DNA of 64,000 bases from Thioclava atlantica (lineage in GTDB: Bacteria; Pseudomonadota; Alphaproteobacteria; Rhodobacterales; Rhodobacteraceae). Below are positions 26,820-36,327 of this stretch, one piece after another. The DNA is taken from contig NZ_AQRC01000001.1 of NCBI RefSeq assembly GCF_000737065.1, positions 467,810-531,809 on the forward strand. Reading direction: 5' to 3'. The notes under the pieces are model-generated. The model was given only the letters and a program-made list of their open reading frames with translations. It was not told where the DNA came from and did not search any database. Each line of letters opens with the position of its first letter. Position 1 is the stretch's first letter. Made by a program: the position numbers and the translations under genes.

Positions 26820-28334
26820 ATGAGCTTTACCCTGGCCATTGTCGGCCGCCCGAATGTCGGCAAGTCAACGCTGTTCAACCGGCTCGTCGGCAAGCGCCTC
26901 GCGCTTGTGGACAACATGCCCGGCGTCACGCGCGATTTGCGCGAGGGCGACGCGCGTCTGGGCGATCTGCGCTTCATCGTGATCGACTCGGCCGGCCTGG
27001 AACTGGCCGAGGATGACAGCCTGCAGGGCCGGATGCGCCGCCTGACCGAACGCGCGGTGGAAGAGGCCGATATCTGCCTCTTCCTGATCGACGCACGGGT
27101 CGGCGTGACCCCCGCCGACGAGATCTTCGCCGATATCCTGCGCAAGAAGAACGCGCATGTGATCCTCGCCGCGAACAAGGCGGAAGGGGCGGCGGGCGAT
27201 GCCGGCGCGCTGGAAGCGTGGTCGCTGGGGCTGGGCGAGCCGCTGCGGATTTCCGCGGAACATGGCGAGGGGCTCGACGATCTCTACACCACGCTCGTGC
27301 CGCTGGCCGATGAATTCGAGGCGAAGAACGTCGCCGCGCTGCCCGAGACCGATGTCACGATCGAGGACGAGCTCGAGGAAGGCGACATTCCCGCCTACCA
27401 ACCGCCCACCGCGGCCAAACCGCTTCAGCTTGCGGTGATCGGGCGCCCGAATGCGGGCAAGTCGACGCTGATCAACAAGATCCTCAACGAGGACCGTCTG
27501 CTTACAGGGCCGGAGGCCGGGATCACGCGCGATGCGATCTCGGTCACGACGGAGTTCATGGGAACGCCGATGCGGATCTGGGACACCGCGGGGATGCGCA
27601 AGAAGGCGAAGGTCACCGACAAGGTCGAGAAGCTGAGCGTCGCCGACGGGCTGCGCGCGGTGCGCTTCGCCGAGGTGGTCGTCGTCCTGCTCGACGTGAA
27701 CATCCCCTTCGAGACGCAGGATCTGCGGATCGCGGATTTCGCAGAGACCGAGGGCCGTGCCGTCGTCGTGGCGGCGAACAAATGGGATCTCGAGGAGGGC
27801 AAGCCCGAGAAACTGAAGGAGCTGCGCGAGGCGTTCGAACGCCTGCTGCCGCAGCTCAAGGGCGCCCCGCTCGTGACCGTTTCCGCCAAGACCGGAAAGG
27901 GGCTGGACCGTCTGCATGCCGCGATCCTCAAGGCGCATGAGGTCTGGAACCGCCGTGTGCCGACCGCCAAGCTCAACCGCTGGCTCATCGCGATGACCGA
28001 GGCGCATCCGCCACCCGCTCCGGGCGGCCGCCGCATCAAGCTGCGCTACATCACGCAGGCGAAGACCCGTCCGCCGGCCTTCGTGGTCAAATCGACCCAT
28101 ACCGACAAGATCCCCGAGAGCTACGAGCGTTACCTGGTCAACGGTTTGCGCGAGAGCTTCGACATGCCCGGCACCCCGATCCGGCTCTACATGCGCGATC
28201 AGGGCAAGACGAACCCCTACAAGGATCGCAAGAAGTCGATCCCGTCGCGCCTGAAGAAGCATGTGGATGCGAAGAAGCACGCCGCGCGCAAGGAAGGCGC
28301 GAAGAAGGCGCGGGACGCGAAGAAGGGCGAATAA
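26820..28334 (+). CDS. der: Ribosome biogenesis GTPase Der
   Basis: A 504-residue protein with two tandem GTPase domains, needed for 50S subunit assembly. The first G1 motif is GRPNVGKST near residue 8 and the second GRPNAGKST near residue 208; each has its G3 (DSAGLE; DTAGMR) and G4 (NKAE; NKWD) motifs. The C-terminal KH-like domain follows ([18 protein letters not shown]), and a basic tail rich in Lys/Ala ends the protein. Start at 26820 is preceded by AAGGAGGG. A strong terminator lies after the gene. Confidence 0.96.
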   Translation: MSFTLAIVGRPNVGKSTLFNRLVGKRLALVDNMPGVTRDLREGDARLGDLRFIVIDSAGLELAEDDSLQGRMRRLTERAVEEADICLFLIDARVGVTPADEIFADILRKKNAHVILAANKAEGAAGDAGALEAWSLGLGEPLRISAEHGEGLDDLYTTLVPLADEFEAKNVAALPETDVTIEDELEEGDIPAYQPPTAAKPLQLAVIGRPNAGKSTLINKILNEDRLLTGPEAGITRDAISVTTEFMGTPMRIWDTAGMRKKAKVTDKVEKLSVADGLRAVRFAEVVVVLLDVNIPFETQDLRIADFAETEGRAVVVAANKWDLEEGKPEKLKELREAFERLLPQLKGAPLVTVSAKTGKGLDRLHAAILKAHEVWNRRVPTAKLNRWLIAMTEAHPPPAPGGRRIKLRYITQAKTRPPAFVVKSTHTDKIPESYERYLVNGLRESFDMPGTPIRLYMRDQGKTNPYKDRKKSIPSRLKKHVDAKKHAARKEGAKKARDAKKGE

Positions 28335-28355
28335 GGCCTTCTGATCTCGAAAGAA

Positions 28356-28384
28356 AAGGGCCCCGATGCGGGGCCCTTTGTCAT
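28356..28384. terminator. Bidirectional terminator between der and serS
   Basis: AAAGGGCCCC (28356-28365) and GGGGCCCTTT (28371-28380) form a perfect 10-bp stem with a GATGC loop, A-rich on the left and T-rich on the right. It lies between convergent genes and can act in both directions. Confidence 0.85.
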
Positions 28385-28396
28385 TCTTGCAAGTGG

Positions 28397-29686
28397 TCAG
28401 ACGAGCTGGCCGTCCACCAGGCGGGTCTTGCCGCCCAGATAGGGATGCAGGACCTCGGGCAGGGTGACGGAGCCGTCCTCTTCCTGGCCGTTCTCGAGCA
28501 CGGCGATCAGGCAGCGGCCGACCGCGAGGCCCGAGCCGTTGAGCGTCGCGAGGAATTCGGGCTTGCCGCCATCGGCGGGCTTGTAGCGCCCGTTCATCCG
28601 CCGCGCCTGGAAGGTGCCGCAGGTCGAGACCGAGGAAATCTCGCGGTAGCTGTCCTGGCCCGGCAGCCAGACCTCGAGATCGTAGGTCTTCTGCGCGCCG
28701 AAGCCCATGTCGCCGGTGCACAGCACGATGCGACGATAGGGCAGGCCGAGTTTCTCGAGCACGGCCTCGGCGCATTTGGTCATCCGCTCATGTTCGTCGA
28801 GCGCGGTCTCGGGCGTGCAGAGCGTGACCATCTCGACCTTCTCGAACTGGTGCTGGCGCAGCATGCCGGCCGTGTCCTTGCCTGCCGAGCCCGCCTCGGA
28901 GCGGAAACAGTTGGTATGGGCGCACATCCGCATCGGCAGGGCCGAAGCGTCCATCGTCTCGCCGCCCGCATAGTTGGTGAGCGTCACCTCGGCGGTCGGG
29001 ATCAGCCACCAGCCATTGGTGGTCTGATAGCTGTCCTCGGCGAATTTCGGCAGCTGGCCGGTGCCGAGCATCGCCTCGTCGCGTACCAGAACCGGGGTGA
29101 TATTCTCGCTCAGCCCGTGTTCGTCGACATGCAGATCGAGCATGAACTGCGCCAGCGCGCGGTGCACCCGTGCGACACCGCCCTTGAGCACGACGAAGCG
29201 CGACCCCGAGAGTTTGGCCGCGGTCTCGAAATCCATCTGAGCCCCGACCGCGGGCAGTTCGTAATGCTCCTTCGGCGTGAAGGAGAAGTCCCGCGGGGTG
29301 CCGCGGCGGTGGATCTCGACATTGTCATCCTCGTCCGCGCCATCGGGCACCTCGGCGAGCGGCAGGTTCGGGACCGTCATCAGCAGATCGCGCAGCCGGG
29401 CGTCGAGCTCGGCCGCCTCGGCCTGCATCTGCGCGACTTCGGTCTTCTTCTCGCCCACCAGCGCGCGAAGACGTTCGAATTCGGCCTCGTCTCCCTTGGC
29501 TTTCGCCGCGCCCACCTGCTTGGAGGCCGCGTTCTGGTCGGCTTTCGCGGTCTCGGCCGCATGGATCGCCGCCCGGCGCGCCTCGTCGATCCGCAGGATC
29601 TCGGGCGAGAGGGGCGAGAGCCCGCGCCGCGCGAGTTGCGCGTCGAATTCGGCAGGGTTTTCGCGGATTGCGCGGATATCGTGCAT
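28397..29686 (-). CDS. serS: Serine-tRNA ligase
   Basis: A 429-residue class II aminoacyl-tRNA synthetase. The N-terminal coiled-coil arm that holds tRNA-Ser runs from about residue 28 to 100 ([20 protein letters not shown]). Class II motifs follow: motif 2 as [26 protein letters not shown] and motif 3 as [14 protein letters not shown]. Length is normal. The ATG at 29686 has a GGAGAGG site; in-frame codons up to 29770 lack one. The gene is divergent from the second RND adaptor, leaving a 197-base region that holds a dyad operator. Confidence 0.96.
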   Translation of the reverse strand: MHDIRAIRENPAEFDAQLARRGLSPLSPEILRIDEARRAAIHAAETAKADQNAASKQVGAAKAKGDEAEFERLRALVGEKKTEVAQMQAEAAELDARLRDLLMTVPNLPLAEVPDGADEDDNVEIHRRGTPRDFSFTPKEHYELPAVGAQMDFETAAKLSGSRFVVLKGGVARVHRALAQFMLDLHVDEHGLSENITPVLVRDEAMLGTGQLPKFAEDSYQTTNGWWLIPTAEVTLTNYAGGETMDASALPMRMCAHTNCFRSEAGSAGKDTAGMLRQHQFEKVEMVTLCTPETALDEHERMTKCAEAVLEKLGLPYRRIVLCTGDMGFGAQKTYDLEVWLPGQDSYREISSVSTCGTFQARRMNGRYKPADGGKPEFLATLNGSGLAVGRCLIAVLENGQEEDGSVTLPEVLHPYLGGKTRLVDGQLV

Positions 29687-29799
29687 CTCACCTCTCCAAG
29701 ACTGTTGCGGGACCGGCTTTAGCGTATGAAGCTGGGAGCGAAAAGCCCCTCGGCGATGCAGCCATGACACAGGTCAAGGTCAGGCTGCTTGCGCTGTGG

Positions 29800-29828
29800 T
29801 TGAAATTTGCGATAAGCGCACATATTCA
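29800..29828 (+). promoter_or_regulatory. Probable promoter of the second RND pump
   Basis: TTGAAA at 29800-29805 and TATTCA at 29823-29828 are spaced by 17 bases. The -10 match is moderate. The -10 element overlaps the left arm of the dyad at 29822-29841, the arrangement expected for a repressible promoter. The pump adaptor starts 56 bases downstream. Confidence 0.4.
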
Positions 29829-29841
29829 AGAACACGAATAT
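29822..29841. promoter_or_regulatory. ATATTC-N8-GAATAT operator, BigR/SqrR type
   Basis: ATATTC (29822-29827) and GAATAT (29836-29841) are perfect 6-bp inverted arms separated by 8 bases. Inverted repeats of the form ATTC-N8-GAAT are associated with the BigR/SqrR branch of ArsR repressors that sense persulfide. This assignment is from memory of the family and is inference; SoxR encoded at 36328 is a candidate binder. Confidence 0.55.
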
Positions 29842-29883
29842 AACCGGGGTCGGAATTGCGTCCCCGAGGGAAGGGAACCCGAG

Positions 29884-30870
29884 ATGAGACTCAAACTCCT
29901 CACGCTGGCATTCGCCGCGCTGATCCTGCCCGGAGCCGCCCTGGCTCAGGAGGGCGCGATCACGATCGAGCCGCAGGCCGTGACCGATTGGAAATCGGTC
30001 TATGGCCAGGTCGAGGCGAAGAACACCATTGCCGCACGCGCGCGCATCTCCGGCACGATCACCGAGCTGGACGTGACCGAAGGCGACGAGGTGAAGGCGG
30101 GCGAGCAGATCGGCAAGATCGTCGACCAGACGATCGAGTACCAGATCGGCGCGGTCGATGCGCAGATCGCCGCGCTTGAAGCGCAGCTGGAAAACGCCAA
30201 GACCGAACTGAAGCGCGGCCAGGAACTGATGGCACGCGGCGTCTCGACCACGCAGAACGTCGATCAGCTCCAGACCCAGGTCAACGTCTACGAAGGCCAG
30301 ATCGCGGCGCAGAAGGCGCAGCGCAAGGTCTATGTGCAGCAGCAGGATTTCGGCACCGTCACCGCGCCGATCGACGGCAAGGTCGTGTCGGTCCCGGTTA
30401 CCAAGGATGCCGTGGTGATGGGCGGCGAGACGATCGCCTCGATCGGGGGCGGCGGGTTCTTCCTGCGTCTTTCGGTCCCCGAGCGCCATGCCGACACGCT
30501 CAAGACCGGCGACACGATCATGATCACCGGCCCTGAGGGCCAGGAGATCGAAGGCAAGCTCGCCAAGATCTACCCGCTCATCGAAGGCGGCCGGGTACAG
30601 GCCGATGTCGAGGTTCCCGATCTCGATTCGCGCTTCGTGGCGGCGCGCCTGCTGGTGAAACTGCCGATGAGCGAGCGCAAGGCGATCCTCGTGCCGGCGA
30701 GCTATATCCTGACCCGGAGCGGGCTCGATTTCGTCCGCGTGAAGGAAGATGGCGGCGTCTATGAGCGCACCGTCGTTCCCGGCGTGCATGTCAGCCGCGA
30801 CGGACAGGACATGGTCGAAATTCTCACGGGGCTGACCCCCGGCGATGTGGTGGTGCCCAATGAGCAATAA
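29884..30870 (+). CDS. RND periplasmic adaptor (membrane fusion protein)
   Basis: A 328-residue exported adaptor. It has a cleavable signal (MRLKLLTLAFAALILPGAALA) rather than a membrane anchor and no lipobox. The lipoyl half is ISGTITELDVTEGDEVKAGEQIGKI, the helical hairpin is long (AQIAALEAQLENAKTELKRG to AAQKAQRKVYVQQQ), and the second lipoyl half is TVTAPIDGKVVSVPV. Beta-barrel and membrane-proximal domains follow to PNEQ. The permease gene starts 11 bases before its stop. The leader carries a BigR/SqrR-like dyad, so expression may respond to sulfide or persulfide. GGGAACCCGAG precedes the ATG. Confidence 0.88.
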   Translation: MRLKLLTLAFAALILPGAALAQEGAITIEPQAVTDWKSVYGQVEAKNTIAARARISGTITELDVTEGDEVKAGEQIGKIVDQTIEYQIGAVDAQIAALEAQLENAKTELKRGQELMARGVSTTQNVDQLQTQVNVYEGQIAAQKAQRKVYVQQQDFGTVTAPIDGKVVSVPVTKDAVVMGGETIASIGGGGFFLRLSVPERHADTLKTGDTIMITGPEGQEIEGKLAKIYPLIEGGRVQADVEVPDLDSRFVAARLLVKLPMSERKAILVPASYILTRSGLDFVRVKEDGGVYERTVVPGVHVSRDGQDMVEILTGLTPGDVVVPNEQ

Positions 30871-33800
30871 GACCGAGCACAGGCCCGAGACGCCGGAGGA
30901 TGACGAGATCCACGGCAAGCTCGGCATCGCGGGGGGGCTGACCCGCGCCTTCATCCGTTCGGCGCTCACGCCGCTGATGGTCCTCGCCGCCGTGGCGGTG
31001 GGCCTCGTCGCGCTGATCTCGCTGCCGCGTGAGGAAGAGCCGCAGATCTCGGTGCCGATGGTGGATATCCATATCCAGGCGCCGGGGCTGAAGGCGCAGG
31101 ACGCGATGAAGCTGGTGACCGAGCCGATGGAAACCATCGTGCAGGGCATCAACGAAGTCGAGCACGTCTATTCCCGGACCCAGGACGATTACGCGCTGGT
31201 GATGGCGCGCTTCAAGGTCGGCACCTCCTCGGATGCCGCGATCCTGCGCGTGCACGAGAAGGTGCGCGCGAACATGGACAAGATGCCCAAGGGTATCCCC
31301 GATCCGGTGATCGTGGGCCGCGGGATCGACGATGTCGCAATCGTGTCTCTCACGCTCACCGGCAAGAACGGCGCGCAGATCGACAGTGACGAGCTGACCC
31401 GTGTCGCGCGCGAATTGCAGACCGAGGTCACGAAGATCGAGAATGTGGGCCTGACCTATGTCGTGGGCGAGGCGCGCAACGAGATCCGCATCGAGCCAGA
31501 GCCGGACAAGCTCGCGCTCTACGGCGTCACGCTGCAACAGCTCGCGAACAAGGTGACCCAGGCCAACCGCGCCTTCGATACCGGAAATATCCGTCACGAG
31601 GGTCAGCAGATCAGCCTCGCAGCCGGCGAGACGCTGGTGGCGCCCGCGCAGATCGCGGGGCTCTTGCTGACCACGCGCGACAACCGCCCCGTCTATGTGG
31701 CCGATGTCGCGAAGGTCTCCTATGTGCCCGATGCCGCCGACCACATCGTCTCGAATGTCGAGCGCAACGCGGATGGCAAGGTCGTGCGCACGCCCGCCGT
31801 GACCCTTGCGATCGCCAAGCGCGCAGGCTCGAACGCCGTCGTCGTCGCCGAGCAGATCCTGCACCGCGTGCACGAGTTGCACGGGTCGCTCATCCCCGAG
31901 GATGTCGAGGTGAAGGTCACCCGCGACTATGGCGAGACGGCGAACGAGAAGGCGAACGAGCTGCTCTTCCACCTCGGCCTTGCGACCGTGTCGATCATCG
32001 GCCTCGTTCTGGTCGCGATCGGCTGGCGGGAATCGATCGTGGTGGCGGTGGTCATTCCGGTGACGATCCTGCTGACGCTCTTTGCCGCCTATGTCATGGG
32101 TTACACGCTCAACCGGGTGTCGCTCTTCGCGCTGATCTTCGCGATCGGTATCCTGGTCGACGACGCGATCGTGGTGATCGAGAACATCGCGCGGCACTGG
32201 GCGATGAAGACCCCGGGGTCACGCATCACCAAGGCGATCGAGGCCGTGGCGGAGGTAGGCAACCCCACCATCGTCGCGACCCTCACGGTGGTGGCGGCGC
32301 TTCTGCCGATGCTCTTCGTCTCGGGGCTCATGGGCCCCTACATGTCGCCGATCCCGGCGGTGGCTTCGGCCGCGATGATCTTCTCCTTCTTCGTGGCCGT
32401 GATCATCACGCCCTGGCTGATGGTGAAGGTCGCGGGCAAGGCGCCGATGACCGGGCACCATGCGGATGACGACGCCTATGGCGGCGAGCATTCCGGCGGC
32501 CGGCTCGGCAAGATCTACAGCCGGGTCGCCCGCCCGATCCTGAAGACGAAGGGGCGCTCGGGGCTCTTCCTGCTCATCGTGACCATTCTTTCCTTCGGCT
32601 CGCTCGGGCTTCTCTACACCAAGCATGTCACCGTGAAGCTGCTGCCCTTCGACAACAAGTCGGAGCTCTCGGTGGTGATCGACATGCCCGCCGGAACCTC
32701 GGTCGAGGGGACGGATGCGGTGGCCCAGCAGGTCGCGGATATCGTGACCAAGATGCCCGAGGTGATCTCGGCGCAGACCCATGCGGGCACGGCCGCGCCC
32801 TTCAACTTCAACGGTCTGGTGCGCCACTACTACCTGCGCGCGCAGCCCAATCAGGGCGATGTCGAGCTCCAGCTTCTGCCGAAGGGCGAGCGCGACCGCA
32901 CGAGCCACCAGATCGCGCTCGAGATCCGCGACAAGATCAAGCAGATCAAGCTGCCCGAAGGCGCGAGCCTGAAGACGGTCGAGCCGCCCCCCGGCCCGCC
33001 GGTGATCTCGACGCTCCTGGCCGAGATCTACGGCCCGACGCCGGAGATGCAGCGCGACGCGGCCCGCAAGATCGAGGAGGCCTTCAAGGAGGTGCCCTAT
33101 ATTGTCGACGTAGACAATTCCTTCGGCATCCAGCCCGACAAGCTGCGGGTGACGGTGAATTCGGACGATCTCGAATTCTACTCGGTGCAGGAGGGCGATG
33201 TCTGGGATACGCTCGGCATGCTCAACGGCACGACCACGGTGGGGTATTCCCATCGCGGCAAGGAGCGTGCGCCGATCCCGATCGTGATGGAGCGCTCGAA
33301 GAGCAACAAGGTGATGAACGAGAGCACGCTCTCGACGCCGATCCCGGCCAATGTCCTGCCGGGCGCGCGCGGCGTCGTCGAGCTCGGCGACGTGGTGAGC
33401 GTCAACAAGGAGAAGGCGTCCTATCCGATCTTCCGTCATAACGGGCGCGAGGCGGAGATGGTGACCGCAGAGCTCGCCGGCAAGTTCGAGGCGCCGCTCT
33501 ACGGGATGCTCGCGGTCGACGACATCATCAACAAGATGGACTGGCCGCAGGGCGAGAAGCCCGTCGTGTCGCTGCATGGCCAGCCGCAGGACGAGAGCCA
33601 TGTGACGCTCCTGTGGGACGGCGAATGGGAAGTGACCTGGGTCACCTTCCGCGACATGGGGGCGGCCTTCGGGGTGGCGCTTCTGGGGATCTACATCCTC
33701 GTTGTGGCGCAGTTCGGCTCGTTCCGGCTGCCGCTGGTGATCCTGACGCCGGTGCCGCTGACCTTCCTCGGCATCATGCTGGGGCACTGGATCTTCCACG

Positions 33801-34117
33801 CGCCGTTCTCGGCCACTTCGATGATCGGTTTCATCGCCCTGGCGGGGATCATCGTGCGCAACTCGATCCTGCTGGTGGACTTCATCCGGCACGGGGCGCA
33901 TGAGGGCAAGGACAAGATCGAGGTGCTGATCGAGGCCGGCGCCATCCGCTTCAAGCCGATCCTGCTCACCGCGATCGCGGCGATGATCGGGGCGGTGGTC
34001 ATCCTCGCCGATCCGATCTTCCAGGGTCTCGCGATCTCGCTCCTGTTCGGCCTGCTCAGCTCGACCCTGCTGACGGTGCTGGTGATCCCGGCGATCTACC
34101 GGATCTTCAAGACCTGA
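30860..34117 (+). CDS. RND efflux permease
   Basis: A 1085-residue RND-superfamily antiporter. The first helix is LTPLMVLAAVAVGLVALISL, the periplasmic porter loops begin at PREEEPQISVPMVDIHI, and helix 4 has ALIFAIGILVDDAIVVIENIARHW with the conserved Asp pair of the proton relay. The second half repeats the fold and ends FGLLSSTLLTVLVIPAIYRIF. It shares 11 bases with its adaptor gene. No outer-membrane channel gene is linked. Substrate is unknown; location beside sox and the upstream operator suggest a sulfur-related toxic product. A strong terminator follows. Confidence 0.9.
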   Translation: MSNKTEHRPETPEDDEIHGKLGIAGGLTRAFIRSALTPLMVLAAVAVGLVALISLPREEEPQISVPMVDIHIQAPGLKAQDAMKLVTEPMETIVQGINEVEHVYSRTQDDYALVMARFKVGTSSDAAILRVHEKVRANMDKMPKGIPDPVIVGRGIDDVAIVSLTLTGKNGAQIDSDELTRVARELQTEVTKIENVGLTYVVGEARNEIRIEPEPDKLALYGVTLQQLANKVTQANRAFDTGNIRHEGQQISLAAGETLVAPAQIAGLLLTTRDNRPVYVADVAKVSYVPDAADHIVSNVERNADGKVVRTPAVTLAIAKRAGSNAVVVAEQILHRVHELHGSLIPEDVEVKVTRDYGETANEKANELLFHLGLATVSIIGLVLVAIGWRESIVVAVVIPVTILLTLFAAYVMGYTLNRVSLFALIFAIGILVDDAIVVIENIARHWAMKTPGSRITKAIEAVAEVGNPTIVATLTVVAALLPMLFVSGLMGPYMSPIPAVASAAMIFSFFVAVIITPWLMVKVAGKAPMTGHHADDDAYGGEHSGGRLGKIYSRVARPILKTKGRSGLFLLIVTILSFGSLGLLYTKHVTVKLLPFDNKSELSVVIDMPAGTSVEGTDAVAQQVADIVTKMPEVISAQTHAGTAAPFNFNGLVRHYYLRAQPNQGDVELQLLPKGERDRTSHQIALEIRDKIKQIKLPEGASLKTVEPPPGPPVISTLLAEIYGPTPEMQRDAARKIEEAFKEVPYIVDVDNSFGIQPDKLRVTVNSDDLEFYSVQEGDVWDTLGMLNGTTTVGYSHRGKERAPIPIVMERSKSNKVMNESTLSTPIPANVLPGARGVVELGDVVSVNKEKASYPIFRHNGREAEMVTAELAGKFEAPLYGMLAVDDIINKMDWPQGEKPVVSLHGQPQDESHVTLLWDGEWEVTWVTFRDMGAAFGVALLGIYILVVAQFGSFRLPLVILTPVPLTFLGIMLGHWIFHAPFSATSMIGFIALAGIIVRNSILLVDFIRHGAHEGKDKIEVLIEAGAIRFKPILLTAIAAMIGAVVILADPIFQGLAISLLFGLLSSTLLTVLVIPAIYRIFKT

Positions 34118-34141
34118 ACGGTCTGGAAAACTGACCTGATG

Positions 34142-34180
34142 ACCGCCCGCGCGACGACCTCGCGCGGGCGGTTTCTCTTT
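34142..34180 (+). terminator. Intrinsic terminator after the second RND pump
   Basis: ACCGCCCGCGCG (34142-34153) and CGCGCGGGCGGT (34161-34172) are perfect 12-bp arms with a 7-base loop, followed by TTCTCTTT. It isolates the pump from the HNH gene. Confidence 0.85.
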
Positions 34181-34290
34181 ACCGTCCGTCGGGTGGCCAT
34201 GATCGCGCCAGGCGTGCGATTGCGAAAACCAATCGCCGATATCCCAAACAAATTCATTGCATTTGGCCTGAGACGCGATTTCCTGGCGTC

Positions 34291-35220
34291 ATGGTGAAGC
34301 TCGTTCTCTTGCACAAGGCAGACTCGATCTATGAGGACGAGCCGGATGTCGTCTATGACTTCCCGCGAAATTATCTGCGTGCGATGCAGGAGGCTGTCGG
34401 AGACTGGATCGTCTATTACGAGCCTGTCAAAGCCGGGCCACGGGGATATTTCGCTGTCGCCAAGATCGACAGCGTCATTCCCAAACCGGGCGTCGAGGGG
34501 AGGTTCCTCGCGCTCATCTCTCCCGGCACGTACCTTCCCTTCGACAGCGAGGTGCCGCGCATGGGAGGCGGGCGCCTGCTCGAACGGGCGTTAAGCGAAA
34601 GCGATGGCAGCGCGAAGAGGGGTGGTGCCGTGCAGTTGGCGGTTCGGCGCCTCCCGGAGGACGAGTTTGCGCGGATTGTCGATCTCGGTCTGCCACAGGA
34701 TCTCGAGCGGCTGGAGGCGATGCGCTACGAGACGGCAAATCCCGGACTGATCGAAGAGCCGATGACCTTTGAACGTCCGGTGCTGGAAAGGCTCACGCGG
34801 AGGCCCTATCGGGACGTCGCCTTCCGGCGGAAGGTTCGCGAAGCGTATGATTACCGTTGTGCCATTTCCGGTTTGCGCCTGCGCAATGGCGGCGGGCGCC
34901 CCGAAGTGCAGGCCGCGCATATAAGGCCAGTCGATCAAAAGGGCAGTGACTCGGTTCGAAACGGGCTCGCATTGTCGGGCACGCTGCACTGGATGTTCGA
35001 CCGCGGTCTTATTTCCATCGCGGAAGATTGCGAGACCATTCTCGTGTCACGCAATAAGGTGCCTGCCGATGTCGTTGATAGGCTCATTCGTCCAGATGGG
35101 AAATTATTGCACCCGATAGACCCGCGTAACCGCCCGCACCCTGAAAACCTGCGCTGGCACCGGGAGAACCGGTTCGGGCAGGTGATGGGGGATGAGCCGA
35201 CCCTGTGGGACCGGCTCTGA
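34291..35220 (+). CDS. HNH endonuclease with N-terminal PUA/EVE-like region
   Basis: A 309-residue protein like predicted restriction endonucleases of the COG3440 group. The C-terminal HNH domain starts at YDYRCAISGLRL (Cys190), with the catalytic-type His in QAAHIRPV (His210) and the distal NGLALSGTLHWMFDRGLIS (His233). The first about 120 residues (YDFPRNYLRAMQEAVGDWIVYYEP, GYFAVAKIDSV) resemble the PUA/EVE fold that reads modified bases in type IV restriction enzymes, a weak match by eye. No methyltransferase is adjacent. The upstream 80 bases are AT-richer than neighbours and no good ribosome-binding site is seen, hinting at transfer. It converges with soxT. Confidence 0.75.
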   Translation: MVKLVLLHKADSIYEDEPDVVYDFPRNYLRAMQEAVGDWIVYYEPVKAGPRGYFAVAKIDSVIPKPGVEGRFLALISPGTYLPFDSEVPRMGGGRLLERALSESDGSAKRGGAVQLAVRRLPEDEFARIVDLGLPQDLERLEAMRYETANPGLIEEPMTFERPVLERLTRRPYRDVAFRRKVREAYDYRCAISGLRLRNGGGRPEVQAAHIRPVDQKGSDSVRNGLALSGTLHWMFDRGLISIAEDCETILVSRNKVPADVVDRLIRPDGKLLHPIDPRNRPHPENLRWHRENRFGQVMGDEPTLWDRL

Positions 35221-35226
35221 GGCAAC

Positions 35227-36273
35227 TTATTCGGGCTGGAAGCCGTGGATGAGCTGGCGCAGGCCGATCAGCCCGCCGACCACGATCGAGGCGAGCGTGA
35301 CCGGGGCGGAAAAGGCCAGCACCGACATCGCGCTCACCCCCTGGCCGATCGAGCAGCCGAGAGCGATCGTGCCCCCGACGCCCATCAGGGCCGCGCCGCC
35401 GACCTGACGGCCGAGCTCGCGCGGGTCCTCGCAGGCTTCCCATTTGAACAGGCCACGGATCAGCGAGCCGAGGAAGGCGCCGCCCAGAACCCCGCCCACG
35501 AGGCCCACCGAGAAGGTGATGCCGCCTGCTGTCGAGGTCATGAAATAGAGGATCGTGCGGCCGAGCGGGGCGGTGAAGGACGGGGCTTCGACCCCGGTCG
35601 CGCCGAAGCTTTCGTCGAAGAGGAAGGAGGTCCCTACCAGGCACCACACCACCGCGAGGCCCGCGGCGATCCCCCAGGCGACGCGGCGCTTGTCGGTGCG
35701 CAGCGGTTTGTAGGAGAGCCCCCAGGCGAGGAAGCCCGCGGCGATCGGCAGCGCGAAGACGAGCGGCGGCAGGCCGGAGCGGGCGGAGAGCCAATGCGCG
35801 ATGCCTTGCGGGCTGTCGGCCGGTTGCTGGTCGAAGATCAGTGCGCGCAGTGGTGCGAGCGGCCCCGAGAGCGTGACGAAGGCGAAGATCCCCATCACCA
35901 CCACCACCACGAGGGCGCGCAGGTCGCCGCCGCCGAAGCGCACCAGCGCGCCGAAGCCGCAATTGCCCGCCATCGCCATGCCATAGCCGAAGACCAGCCC
36001 GCCCACGATCGAGGCGAGCGGCGACCATTTCACGGTGTGGTAGAAGCTGTGCGTGATCTCGGCCCAGCCCATCGCCTCGGCCACGAAGGAGCCGGTGATC
36101 GCGACGGCGAGCACGACGCCCCAGAGGCGCAGCCGGCGCTGGTCCTCGCCATAGGCCGCGCTTTCGAGCGCCCCGAGGGTGCAGAAATCGCCAAGCCGCG
36201 CGGCCAGGCCGAGAACCGCCCCGCCGATCAGCCCGACCAGTGCCGCCCAGGCGCCCATCGGAATTTGTTCCAT
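35227..36273 (-). CDS. soxT: YeeE/YedE family permease, SoxT-like (thiosulfate transport)
   Basis: A 348-residue membrane protein of the YeeE/YedE (TsuA) family with about nine helices. TsuA-type thiosulfate uptake depends on a row of cysteines; here Cys31 (ARLGDFCTLGA), Cys105 (AGNCGFGALVRFGGG) and Cys307 (ALGCSIGQGVS) fit that pattern. In Paracoccus-type clusters soxT lies beside soxRS and affects sox induction. It is the third gene of soxS-soxR-soxT on the minus strand, 54 bases after soxR. It may import thiosulfate or a sulfur signal to the cytoplasm, where SoxR senses it; the direction and substrate are inference. Confidence 0.8.
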   Translation of the reverse strand: MEQIPMGAWAALVGLIGGAVLGLAARLGDFCTLGALESAAYGEDQRRLRLWGVVLAVAITGSFVAEAMGWAEITHSFYHTVKWSPLASIVGGLVFGYGMAMAGNCGFGALVRFGGGDLRALVVVVVMGIFAFVTLSGPLAPLRALIFDQQPADSPQGIAHWLSARSGLPPLVFALPIAAGFLAWGLSYKPLRTDKRRVAWGIAAGLAVVWCLVGTSFLFDESFGATGVEAPSFTAPLGRTILYFMTSTAGGITFSVGLVGGVLGGAFLGSLIRGLFKWEACEDPRELGRQVGGAALMGVGGTIALGCSIGQGVSAMSVLAFSAPVTLASIVVGGLIGLRQLIHGFQPE

Positions 36274-36327
36274 CGCCGACCTCCCTGCCGGGCCAGAATG
36301 CCGCCCGGACCTGATGCGACAGCGCCG

